A stretch of DNA of 64,000 nucleotides from Halobellus inordinatus (GTDB lineage: Archaea; Halobacteriota; Halobacteria; Halobacteriales; Haloferacaceae). Position 1 is the first letter of the stretch; each line of letters starts with the position of its first letter. Positions 8,041 through 16,185 of the stretch are shown piece by piece. The stretch is from positions 62,001 through 126,000 of the forward strand of contig NZ_JANHAV010000004.1 of NCBI RefSeq assembly GCF_024464655.1, read 5' to 3'. A program made the position numbers and the translations under genes. The notes beneath the pieces are model-generated. The model was not told the DNA's origin and did not search any database. It was given only the letters and a program-made list of their open reading frames with translations.

Positions 8041-10223
8041 CAGTCGGCCTGTCCGGCCGCCCCCGAGGCGGCGGTCGTCTCGACGCCCGGCCCGTTCTCG
8101 ATGGCTTCGACCAGTAGCTCTGCGACGTCGACGATCTCGATGTCGTCCTCGTAGCCGCCGGTCTTGCGCCCGTCCTCGTACATCGTCATACACATCGGAC
8201 ACGCGACGACGAACTTCTCGACGTCGCTGCCGGCGTCGGTGTCTTCGAGGGCTTCGCGCATCCGCTCTTCGCTCGGTTTGGACTCTTCGTCGATGTCCAT
8301 CCAGAGGCCGCCGCCACCGCCCCCACAACAGAAGGAGTTGCTGCGGTTGCGGGGCATCTCCGCGAGGGTCGCGCCCGTCGCTCGGATCAGTTCGCGCGGC
8401 GCCTCGTACTCGTCGTTGTAGCGGCCGAGGTGGCACGGATCGTGGTAGGTGACCGTGTAATCGAGTTCGTTGCCACGGAGACCGAGTTCGCCCGCTTCGA
8501 CCAACTCTTCGACGGCTTGCGTCCAGTGCAACACGTCGACGTCGCCGTCCGCGTTCCACTCACCGTCGAACTCGAAGCTCATTATGGGATCGTCGGCGAA
8601 GTTCTCGTACTCCACCTCCGGGTACTCGTTCTTGAACGTGTTGTAGGAGTGCGGGTCCGTACAGATGATCTTCTCGGGGTCGACTTCGTCGAACGTCTCG
8701 ACGTGGTGGCCCGCAAGATCGACGTAGAGGAACTCCTCGCCGAGTCGGCGGATGTCGTTGCCGTCGTACTTCTCGTCCTCGAAGAGGATCCCGTACTCGA
8801 CGTCGGCGTGTTCGAGGATCTTCGCGAGCGAGCGAGCGACTTTCTTGTTCCGTTCGTCGTAGCTCGGGTAGTCGCCGACGTACCAGAGGTACTCGACGTC
8901 CTCTTCGCGGGCGTCCGTGAGGTCGAACTCCAGGTCGTCGGCCCACGCGGCGCGCTCGTCCGGCGGATCGCCGAAGGTGTTGCCCATCCCCATGATGTTG
9001 TCGAAGGTGTCCTGGACGTTCGAGTCGACGTCGCCCTGGTCGGTGAGCTGTCGGTTCATCCGCGTGAACGACTTGAGGTGCTCGATGTCGACCGGGCAGG
9101 CGTCCATACAAGCCATACAGGACATACACGACTCCATCGTCTCGGAGGCGACGACGCTCTCGCCGCCGTCGGCGATGATGTCGACGGGCTCTGTCTCCCC
9201 GGCGTCGAGCTCCTCCCGATAGCTCTTGAGGTCCAGGATGACGTCCCGCGGATCGAGCGGGCGCCCGGACGCCTTGGCCGGACAGACGGACGAACAGCGG
9301 CCACACTTCGTACAGGCGTCTTGGTCGAGCAGTTCCTTCCAGGAGAAGTCGTTGATCTCCTCGGCTCCGGTGTCGGCGTCGAGATCGGCCGGGACACCGG
9401 GCAGACGCTTGCCGGCCTTCTCGTCGCGCGCGACGATGTTTGCGTACGACGAGAGCATATGGAACGGCTTGCCGTACGGAATGGCGGCGACGAACGCGAG
9501 CGCGAGCAGGGCGTGCGACCACCAGATCGCCGGGTAGATGGCCTGCGCCATCGACTCGCTAACGCCCGCGATCACCAGCACGTCCGCGACGAACCATCCG
9601 ACGAAGCTCACGGTCTCGAAGGCGGGAAAGCCCGTCCCGAGGATCCGCACGCCCTCTGCGACGTAGCCACCGACGCCGAGCAGGAACAGCGCCCAGATGA
9701 AGAAGTCGTCTTCCAGACTGGTGTGTTTCCCCCAGAGACGCGCCTTCCGAACGGCGTAGCGCCGGTACAGCGCGACGCCGACGCCGACGACGAACAGCAG
9801 CCCCATCGCGTCCATCACCAGCGAGTACGCGAGATAGAAGTCGCCGACGAAGAAGGACTGCTCGGTGCCGAGCATCCCCGTGACGTTCCGGTAGATGTCC
9901 ATATCGATGGCGAGGATCGTGGTCCCGATGAGCAGCGTGAGAAAGCCCCACATAATGAACGCGTGCATCAGGCCGCCCCTCGTGTCCCGGTCGAAGAGCT
10001 TCCGGTTCGAGAGGACGATCCGCGCGGCGGTAACTATGCGACTCGGCAGCGCGTCGAGTCTGTCGAACCAGTCCTCTTGCCCGGACGTGTAGCGCACGAA
10101 GTTCTGGTAGACACCGTACGCGAACACTATGATCGTCACCGCGGCGAGCAGGTAGAACACTATCTCGCCGAGGTGACTGATACCCCAGAGCGTGGGCCTG
10201 GTTACAGTTCCTTCGGCAACCAT
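8040..10223 (-). CDS. Membrane-bound HdrD/EtfD-like Fe-S oxidoreductase
   Basis: From ATG at 10223 the protein has 727 residues; a longer frame to 10385 adds a non-membrane leader without support. Residues 1-270 hold about six membrane helices resembling a NarI/HdrE-type quinone or haem b domain. Residues about 300-375 carry two [4Fe-4S] motifs, CTKCGRCSSVCP and CMSCMACMDACP. The C-terminal half has CCG-type cysteine domains, including CHLGRYN and FCCGGGGGG. Such proteins (EtfD) pass electrons from electron-transfer flavoprotein to membrane quinone. The adjacent dehydrogenase-etfB-etfA operon supports that role. It could also act with another donor. Confidence 0.85.
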   Translation of the reverse strand: MVAEGTVTRPTLWGISHLGEIVFYLLAAVTIIVFAYGVYQNFVRYTSGQEDWFDRLDALPSRIVTAARIVLSNRKLFDRDTRGGLMHAFIMWGFLTLLIGTTILAIDMDIYRNVTGMLGTEQSFFVGDFYLAYSLVMDAMGLLFVVGVGVALYRRYAVRKARLWGKHTSLEDDFFIWALFLLGVGGYVAEGVRILGTGFPAFETVSFVGWFVADVLVIAGVSESMAQAIYPAIWWSHALLALAFVAAIPYGKPFHMLSSYANIVARDEKAGKRLPGVPADLDADTGAEEINDFSWKELLDQDACTKCGRCSSVCPAKASGRPLDPRDVILDLKSYREELDAGETEPVDIIADGGESVVASETMESCMSCMACMDACPVDIEHLKSFTRMNRQLTDQGDVDSNVQDTFDNIMGMGNTFGDPPDERAAWADDLEFDLTDAREEDVEYLWYVGDYPSYDERNKKVARSLAKILEHADVEYGILFEDEKYDGNDIRRLGEEFLYVDLAGHHVETFDEVDPEKIICTDPHSYNTFKNEYPEVEYENFADDPIMSFEFDGEWNADGDVDVLHWTQAVEELVEAGELGLRGNELDYTVTYHDPCHLGRYNDEYEAPRELIRATGATLAEMPRNRSNSFCCGGGGGGLWMDIDEESKPSEERMREALEDTDAGSDVEKFVVACPMCMTMYEDGRKTGGYEDDIEIVDVAELLVEAIENGPGVETTAASGAAGQAD

Positions 10224-10439
10224 CACGGTTGTTGATTCTCGAATCCGCTCATAAAACTTGGTGCGCGGCAGTTTTTCGGCCCATCTCGGTCCATCAACGG
10301 CGCAGATCGTGGTAAATCGTATTAGACAGTTGATCTGTTGTGGTTGAGAAGTGGTATGAGAGAAACCGGTGACGACTCCGCGCAATCAGGATCGTTCGGA
10401 CGATCGCGCGACACTGCATCCGACGATGTGGGCACCAAG

Positions 10440-10447
10440 TATTATAC
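10440..10447 (+). promoter_or_regulatory. TATA box for gene at 10473
   Basis: tattatac lies 26-33 bases before the ATG at 10473, the spacing expected for a leaderless haloarchaeal message. Confidence 0.6.
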
Positions 10448-10472
10448 TCCCGTTCTCCCATCGGTGCATACG

Positions 10473-10607
10473 ATGAACGTGCCTGCTCGCTTCGATCACC
10501 CGGCGTGGACCGCCGGTGTCGCGACCGTCGTCAGCTATGGCCTCGGCCTGTTCGGCTTGTTCGTGTTGCTGTTCGTCCTTCCTTACCTGCTTTTCCTGCT
10601 CGTGTGA
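10473..10607 (+). CDS. 44-residue hydrophobic protein
   Basis: The protein starts MNVPARFDHPAWTAGVATVV and continues as one strongly hydrophobic helix or helical hairpin ending in LLFLLV. The ATG is supported by the TATA box at 10440-10447. Upstream in-frame codons back to 10338 look non-coding. It sits between divergent Fe-S oxidoreductase and dimethylglycine dehydrogenase genes. Function unknown; it might be a small subunit or an independent membrane peptide. Confidence 0.6.
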   Translation: MNVPARFDHPAWTAGVATVVSYGLGLFGLFVLLFVLPYLLFLLV

Positions 10608-10682
10608 GCGCGACGAACGGCGACCGGTCGCCGCGCTGAAACCGTCCCAACGCTCGTTCTATCTGCGCTCCTTCTGCGAGCA

Positions 10683-10692
10683 ATATAAAAGG
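10683..10692 (+). promoter_or_regulatory. TATA box upstream of dimethylglycine dehydrogenase operon
   Basis: atataaaagg is a near-ideal archaeal TATA/BRE match but lies about 140 bases before the ATG at 10832. This predicts an untranslated leader of about 110-115 bases, unusual for a haloarchaeon, or translation of the 34-codon frame described at 10731. Confidence 0.55.
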
Positions 10693-10730
10693 AGGTTCAA
10701 TAATCAAGATGTAGTTAATTATCGTTGGAT

Positions 10731-10835
10731 ATGGAAACGTGTAGGTGTATGGGGCAGTGTACCACTGGAGGGCGTACGCGCGAGACACGTTACCACAGTG
10801 GCCGAAGTAACCGACCCAGAAATCGAATACGATGA
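10731..10835 (+). CDS. Possible Cys-rich leader peptide (uORF)
   Basis: An ATG at 10731 opens a 34-codon frame, starting METCRCMGQCTTGG, whose TGA overlaps the ATG of the dimethylglycine dehydrogenase gene as ATGA. It lies within the predicted leader downstream of the TATA box at 10683. Composition is basic and Cys-rich, unlike the acidic haloarchaeal proteome, so it may be a chance frame. If translated it could couple or tune translation of the operon. Confidence 0.25.
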   Translation: METCRCMGQCTTGGRTRETRYHSGRSNRPRNRIR

Positions 10836-13366
10836 GCACGAACGACTTCCCATCGAACGCAGGTACAGTAATTATCGGAGCTGGCATCGTCGGCAGCTCT
10901 CTTGCAGGAGAACTCGCGGAACGCGGCCGCGACGACATCCTCTTGATCGACAAAGGACCGCTCTCGGATCCTGGCGGATCGACCGGCCACGCCTCGAACT
11001 TCATCTTCCCGGTCGAACACAGCAAGGATATGACGCAGTTGACCTCCGACAGCCGAGATATCTACCGAGAGTTCGACACCTTCACGAACTCCGGCGGGAT
11101 CGAGGTCGCCCGGACCGAAGAGCGAATGGCGGAACTCAAGCGCCGCGTCGTCTCCGCGAAATCTTTCGGCGAGGAAGCCGAACTTCTCACTCCCGAGGAG
11201 GTCGAAGAACTCGTCCCCTACGTCAACACGGACATCATCAAAGGCGGCTTCTACAGCAAGGGCGCAGGCACGTGTGACCCGCTCCGCGCCGGCGAACTCT
11301 ATCGCCAGCAAGCGAAGGACAAAGACGCACTCAGCACCGCCGCGAACACCGAAGTCACCGACCTCCACGTCGAAAACGGCGAGATCCAGGCCGTCGAGAC
11401 TGACAAAGGCACCGTGCAGGCCGACGAGGTCATCATCGCCGCGGGCCTCTGGAGCCCGAAGATTGCCGATATGGCCGGCGTCGACATCCCGCTGTCACCG
11501 GCCGTCCACCAGATGGTCTCCGTCGGGCCGATCGATCGCTTCGAGGACGGCGAGGGTGAGATCAACTACCCCGTCATCCGGGATATGGACACCCAGATGT
11601 ACGAGCGCCAGCACGGCAACGATATGGAGGTCGGTTCTTACGAGCACCGACCCATCCTCTGGGACGTCGACGACGTCCCCTCGATCGAGGAATCGCCGCT
11701 GTCGCCGACGCAGCCGCCGCTCACCGAGGACGCCTTCGAGGACTCGATGCAGCACGCGCTGGAAATCATCCCTGACGTCCTCGACGACCCCGACGCCGGG
11801 ATCCGTCACTCTATCGACGGTCTGCTGTCGGTCACGCCCGACGGCCACCCGCTTCTCGGCCCGATCCCCGAGGTCGACGGCCTCTGGTCCTGTGCCGCGA
11901 TCTGGATCAAGGAAGCGCCGGCAATCGCCCGCGAGGTTTCGAAGTGGATGACCAAAGGCCACCCCGACATCGACATCGTCGCCCACGACCACGTCGCCCG
12001 CTTCGACGAGTACGGCGAGACCGAGGAGTTCGTCAAGAGTCGCGGCTACGAGGGCTACCAGAAGATCTACGGCATCGTCCACCCGCGCGAGCAGTGGCAG
12101 TCGGTCCGGCCGCTCCGGACGAGTGCGTTCTACCACCGCCAGCAGGAACTCGACGCCGAGTTCTTCGAGGCCGGCGGCTGGGAACGGCCGCGGTGGTTCG
12201 AATCGAACGCCGACCTCGTCGAGAAGTACGAAGACGAGATCGAAGGCCTCCGAAGACCGAACGAGTGGGACAGTCGCTGGTGGTCCGAGATCATCCTCGG
12301 CGAGCACCTCCATCTGCGCGACAACGTGGGTATGATCGGTGACACCGGCTTCGGCATCTTCGACATCATCGGCAGCGACGCCGAGGAGAATATGGAGCGG
12401 ATCTGCGTCGCGCCGATGGATCTCGACGTCGACAGCTCTGTGTACACCGCAGTCCTCGCGCCGAACGGCGGCTTCGTCTCTGACCTGACGGTCGCTCGCC
12501 TCGGCGAGAACCACTACCGCGTCATCACCGGCGGCGCTCACGCCGGCCAGGACAAGACGTGGTTCAGTGACCACCTCGAAGGCGACAGCGAACTCATCGG
12601 CCGCTCCTCGGAACTCTGTACGCTGGGCGTGTGGGGTCCGGACGCCGAGGAACTGATGAACTCGATCGCCGAAGAAGAGATGACCGCAGACAGCTTCGAC
12701 TTCGCCGAGATGAAAGACGTCACCATCGGCGCGGTCGACGCCAAGGCGTTCCGCATCTCCTACGTCGGCGAGTTCGGGTGGGAGATCTACGCCCCGATGG
12801 ACCAGGGCCAGCGGCTCTGGGACACCATCTACGAGGCCGGCCAGGAGTACGACATCCGCCCCGTCGGGACGGGTGTCTACGGTGAGACCGGTCGGATGGA
12901 GAAGAGCTACCGCCTGATGGGCGCCGAACTCGAAATCGACTACACGCCGGCGGAAGCGGGTCTGACGCTCCACGGCGTCAAGGACGCCGACTTCATCGGC
13001 AAAGAGGCCTACGCCGAGGGCATCGAAGAGGAGAACAGCGCGACGCTGTGTACCCTCTCGGTCACGGATCACGCTCCCGACGGCGGCGAGCGGCGGTTTA
13101 TGACGGGCGGTGAGCCGGTCCTCGACCAAGACGGAAACGTCCTCATCGACGACGAGGGCCGCCGCTCGTACGTCACCTCGGCCGGTACTGGCCCCTCGGT
13201 CGGCAAGCACCTTCTGATGGCCTACCTGCCGCAGGAGTACGCCACTGAGGGCGAGGAACTGCAGGTCGAGTACTTCGGCCAGCAGTACCCGGTCGAAGTC
13301 GAGGTCGCCGGCAACGGCGGCGTCTTCGACCCGAACAACGATCGGCTATTCCGCAACGAATACTGA
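10832..13366 (+). CDS. FAD-dependent dimethylglycine/sarcosine dehydrogenase with fused GcvT domain
   Basis: An 844-residue enzyme. Residues about 10-390 are a DAO-type FAD domain with the GAGIVGSSLAGELAERG dinucleotide fold. GGSTGHASN near residue 55 has a His at the position that covalently binds FAD in the dimethylglycine oxidase family. The middle is an FAO_M-type linker; residues about 430-840 are GcvT aminomethyltransferase plus its C-terminal barrel (SYVGEFGWEIYAP). The family oxidatively demethylates dimethylglycine or sarcosine and hands the one-carbon unit to tetrahydrofolate. It is followed by etfB after 2 bases, so ETF is the likely electron acceptor. Exact substrate is not determinable. 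Confidence 0.88.
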   Translation: MSTNDFPSNAGTVIIGAGIVGSSLAGELAERGRDDILLIDKGPLSDPGGSTGHASNFIFPVEHSKDMTQLTSDSRDIYREFDTFTNSGGIEVARTEERMAELKRRVVSAKSFGEEAELLTPEEVEELVPYVNTDIIKGGFYSKGAGTCDPLRAGELYRQQAKDKDALSTAANTEVTDLHVENGEIQAVETDKGTVQADEVIIAAGLWSPKIADMAGVDIPLSPAVHQMVSVGPIDRFEDGEGEINYPVIRDMDTQMYERQHGNDMEVGSYEHRPILWDVDDVPSIEESPLSPTQPPLTEDAFEDSMQHALEIIPDVLDDPDAGIRHSIDGLLSVTPDGHPLLGPIPEVDGLWSCAAIWIKEAPAIAREVSKWMTKGHPDIDIVAHDHVARFDEYGETEEFVKSRGYEGYQKIYGIVHPREQWQSVRPLRTSAFYHRQQELDAEFFEAGGWERPRWFESNADLVEKYEDEIEGLRRPNEWDSRWWSEIILGEHLHLRDNVGMIGDTGFGIFDIIGSDAEENMERICVAPMDLDVDSSVYTAVLAPNGGFVSDLTVARLGENHYRVITGGAHAGQDKTWFSDHLEGDSELIGRSSELCTLGVWGPDAEELMNSIAEEEMTADSFDFAEMKDVTIGAVDAKAFRISYVGEFGWEIYAPMDQGQRLWDTIYEAGQEYDIRPVGTGVYGETGRMEKSYRLMGAELEIDYTPAEAGLTLHGVKDADFIGKEAYAEGIEEENSATLCTLSVTDHAPDGGERRFMTGGEPVLDQDGNVLIDDEGRRSYVTSAGTGPSVGKHLLMAYLPQEYATEGEELQVEYFGQQYPVEVEVAGNGGVFDPNNDRLFRNEY

Positions 13367-13368
13367 TT

Positions 13369-14115
13369 ATGGAAGTACTCACCGCAATCAAGCGCGTTCC
13401 GGAAACGGGCGCGAAGATCGTACTGACGGAGGACAAACTGGACATCGACACCAGTTCGCTGGGCTTCACCTTCAGCCCGCACGAGGAGTGTGCGGTCGAG
13501 GAGGGCGTCCAGTTGGTCGAAGAGCACGGCGGCAACGTGACCGTGCTCACGCTCGGTGAGGAAGACGCGACCGAGCAACTCCGCTCGGCTATCGCGATGG
13601 GCGCCGACGACGGCATCCTGCTGGAAAGCGACGAGGATCGCGGTCCCGCCGGGACGGCGAAGGCGATCGCCGATGCGGCTAGCGACGCCGACTTCGACCT
13701 CCTGCTGTTCGGTAACGAGTCCGCCGACACGGCGAACCACCAGGTCGGCGTCCGCGTCGCCGAGCAACTGGGTCTGCCCTGCGTCACCGGTATCAAAGAC
13801 CTCGACGTCACGGACGGCACGGTGACTGCGCGACGCGAGATCCCCGGCGGCTCCGAGGTCTACGAGGTCGACCTCCCCGCCGTCGTCACGGTCAAGGAAG
13901 GCCTGAACGAACCGCGCTACCCGTCGATGCGCGCGAAGATGCAGGCCCGGAAGGCGTCCGTCGAACACGATGAACCCGCAGCGTACGACGAGGGCCTCGA
14001 ACTCCTCGAACTCGAAGTGCCCGAGTCCGACGACAGTCCCGCCGAGGTCCTCGGCGAGAGCCCCGACGCGGCCGACGACGCCGTCGACGTGCTCGAAGAC
14101 CTGGAGGTGCTCTGA
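13369..14115 (+). CDS. etfB: Electron transfer flavoprotein beta subunit
   Basis: A 248-residue protein with the EtfB start MEVLTAIKRVPETGAKI, the nucleotide-binding region TVLTLGEEDATEQLRSAIAMGAD and the conserved VTVKEGLNEPRYPSMRAKMQA segment near residue 170. The C-terminal 60 residues are acidic and extended. It lies 2 bases after the dehydrogenase and 2 bases before etfA, a tight operon. EtfAB would take electrons from the dehydrogenase and pass them to the membrane Fe-S protein encoded divergently at 8040-10223. Confidence 0.93.
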   Translation: MEVLTAIKRVPETGAKIVLTEDKLDIDTSSLGFTFSPHEECAVEEGVQLVEEHGGNVTVLTLGEEDATEQLRSAIAMGADDGILLESDEDRGPAGTAKAIADAASDADFDLLLFGNESADTANHQVGVRVAEQLGLPCVTGIKDLDVTDGTVTARREIPGGSEVYEVDLPAVVTVKEGLNEPRYPSMRAKMQARKASVEHDEPAAYDEGLELLELEVPESDDSPAEVLGESPDAADDAVDVLEDLEVL

Positions 14116-14117
14116 CG

Positions 14118-15089
14118 ATGGTACTCGCACTCGTCGAACACGACAACGGCGAAGTCGACGACACCTCTCTGGAGACGCTGACGCTCGCCCGCGACGTCGC
14201 AGAACAGGCCGGCGAATCGCTCGAAGCCATCGCGTTCGGTCCCGAAGCCGACGGCATCGCCGAGACGGTCGGCGCGTACGGCGTCGCGGTGCTCAACACC
14301 GTCGACCACGCGGATCTCGACGACTATGCGCCGGAGGCATACGGCCGTGCAGTCGTCCAGTGCGCCGAGGAGACGGGCACCGAAGCGATCATCGCGCCTG
14401 GGACGGATCGCGGCGCGGAGACGCTCTCGCACGCCGCCTCGAAACTCGACGTGACGATGGCTGCCGAAGTCACGGACGTCGAGGTCGGCGACGACTACGA
14501 GCTCACCCGGCAGCGCTGGGGGGGCACGCTCATCGAGCACGCCCGACTCTCCGCCGATACGAACCTGCTCACGGTCGCACCCAACGAGATCTCCGCCAGC
14601 GAGAGCGGCGGCGACGCGGCGGACGTGAGCGCGTTCACGCCGGAACTCGACGACGGCGACCTCCGCGTCCAACTCACGCGCGTCGAAGAATCGGACATCG
14701 AGGGAGTCCCGCTCGCGGAGGCCCGCGTGGTCGTCGGCGGCGGTCGCGGAACCGACGGTGACTTCTCCGAACTGGAAGACCTGGTCGAGAAGATTCCCAA
14801 CGCCGCGCTCGGATCTTCCCGCGCGGCCGTCAACGAGGGCTGGCGTCCCCACGACGACCAGATCGGCCAGACGGGGAACAAGATCGCGCCCGAGATCTAC
14901 ATCGCGGCCGGCATCAGTGGCGCCGTCCAGCATATGGTCGGCTGTAAGGGCGCCGAGAACATCCTCGCGATCAACACCGACCCGGAGGCGGCCATCGTCC
15001 AGAAGGCCGACTGGGCCGTCGTCGCCGACCTCCACGAGGTCGCCCCGGCGATGAGCGAGGAACTGGAGAGCCGCGGGCACGCCGACTGA
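14118..15089 (+). CDS. etfA: Electron transfer flavoprotein alpha subunit
   Basis: A 323-residue protein. The C-terminal half has the EtfA FAD-binding signature: GSSRAAVNEGW near residue 233, QIGQTGNKIAPEIYIAAGISG and NTDPEAAIVQKADWAVVADL. The N-terminal half is the usual domain I. It is the last gene of the dehydrogenase-etfB-etfA operon and forms the FAD-bearing heterodimer with EtfB. Confidence 0.94.
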   Translation: MVLALVEHDNGEVDDTSLETLTLARDVAEQAGESLEAIAFGPEADGIAETVGAYGVAVLNTVDHADLDDYAPEAYGRAVVQCAEETGTEAIIAPGTDRGAETLSHAASKLDVTMAAEVTDVEVGDDYELTRQRWGGTLIEHARLSADTNLLTVAPNEISASESGGDAADVSAFTPELDDGDLRVQLTRVEESDIEGVPLAEARVVVGGGRGTDGDFSELEDLVEKIPNAALGSSRAAVNEGWRPHDDQIGQTGNKIAPEIYIAAGISGAVQHMVGCKGAENILAINTDPEAAIVQKADWAVVADLHEVAPAMSEELESRGHAD

Positions 15090-15220
15090 CGCCGCGCTCT
15101 CTTCCCGTTCGCTCGGGCTCCGGCTCCTGAGATATAATTTCTTTGGCCGACTCGACGGTTAGATACAGCATATACGGACAACCCAACAATAATTTGGCCA
15201 TAAACTGTTTGTATGCCAAT

Positions 15221-15230
15221 TATTTATTTA
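15221..15230 (+). promoter_or_regulatory. TATA box of the halorhodopsin pseudogene
   Basis: tatttattta lies 27-36 bases before the ATG at 15257. The promoter looks intact although the gene carries two stop codons. Confidence 0.6.
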
Positions 15231-15256
15231 CGCTCTCCCCTCCTGATGGACTTCGT

Positions 15257-16090
15257 ATGTCACCGACAGCCATCGACAGCCTACGGATCGGAGTGCTTCA
15301 AGCGACACAGGCGGACGCGTTCTCATAGATCCAACGTGACGTCCTGTTGAGTTCGTCGCTGTGGTTGAACGTCGCGCTGGCCGGACTCTCCATCCTGTTG
15401 TTCGTGTATATAGGACGGAACGTCTCGGACGGTCGGGCGCGGCTCATCTGGGGGGCGACCCTGATGATCCCGCTCGTGTCGCTGTCGAGTTACCTCGGGC
15501 TCCTCTCTGGGCTCACCGCCGGCTTCATCGAGATGCCAGCCGGGCACGCGCTGGCCGGCGAGGAGGTAATGAGTCAGTGAGGCCGCTACCTCACGTGGGC
15601 GCTCTCGACGCCGATGATCCTCCTCGCGCTCGGACTGCTCGCCGACGTCGACAGGGGGAGCCTGTTCACGGTCATCGCCGCCGACATTGCGATGTGCGTG
15701 ACGGGGTTGGCCGCGGCGCTCGTCACCTCCTCGTACCTGTTCCGGTGGCTGTTCTACCTCGTCAGTTGCGCGTTCTTCGTAGTGGTCCTCTACGCGCTGT
15801 TAGTCGAGTGGCCCGCCGACGCCGCAGCGGCGGGGACAGACGATATTTTCGGCACGCTCCGGGTGCTGACAGTCGTGCTGTGGCTCGGCTACCCGATCAT
15901 CTGGGCCGTCGGCGTCGAAGGGTTCGCGCTCGTCCAGTCGGTCGGCCTGACCTCCTGGGGCTACTCGGCGCTCGACATCCTCGCGAAGTACGTCTTCGCG
16001 TTCCTGCTCCTGCGCTGGGTCGCCGCGAACGAGGGGACGGTGGGTGCCTCCGCAGGCGCAACGAGCGGCGCGGCGCTCGGTGACGACTGA
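15257..16090 (+). pseudogene. hop: Halorhodopsin gene with two in-frame stop codons
   Basis: One continuous reading frame from ATG 15257 to TGA 16090 encodes a full-length halorhodopsin, a light-driven chloride pump. It is broken only by TAG at 15326-15328 and TGA at 15578-15580. The second replaces the conserved Trp in the helix B-C stretch MSQ-W-GRYLTW. The chloride-pump signature T-x3-S-x6-A (LTWALSTPMILLA) replaces the Asp residues of a proton pump. The retinal lysine (LDILAKYVFAF) and all seven helices are preserved. No frameshift is seen, so inactivation looks recent. Two start options do not rescue it, because the TGA cuts the protein after helix B. Confidence 0.9.
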
Positions 16091-16185
16091 TAGCGAATAC
16101 CCGACGTCCACATCATTTCTCGCCATCCCGTTCGGCAAGAGTCGATGAACAGGTACGATAACCGTAAGAGACCCGCCTCGGTCCC

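Noticed and set aside
8430-10235. 601-codon open frame on the plus strand
   Set aside because: It is antisense to the Fe-S oxidoreductase, which has clear Cys motifs and membrane helices. The plus frame has no motif.
11495-13210. 571-codon open frame on the minus strand
   Set aside because: It is antisense to the FAD-GcvT enzyme and has no domain signature.
15257-16090. Recoded (pyrrolysine or selenocysteine) halorhodopsin
   Set aside because: TAG and TGA both end many normal genes in the window, and the TGA stands at a conserved Trp, so ordinary nonsense mutation is the simpler reading.
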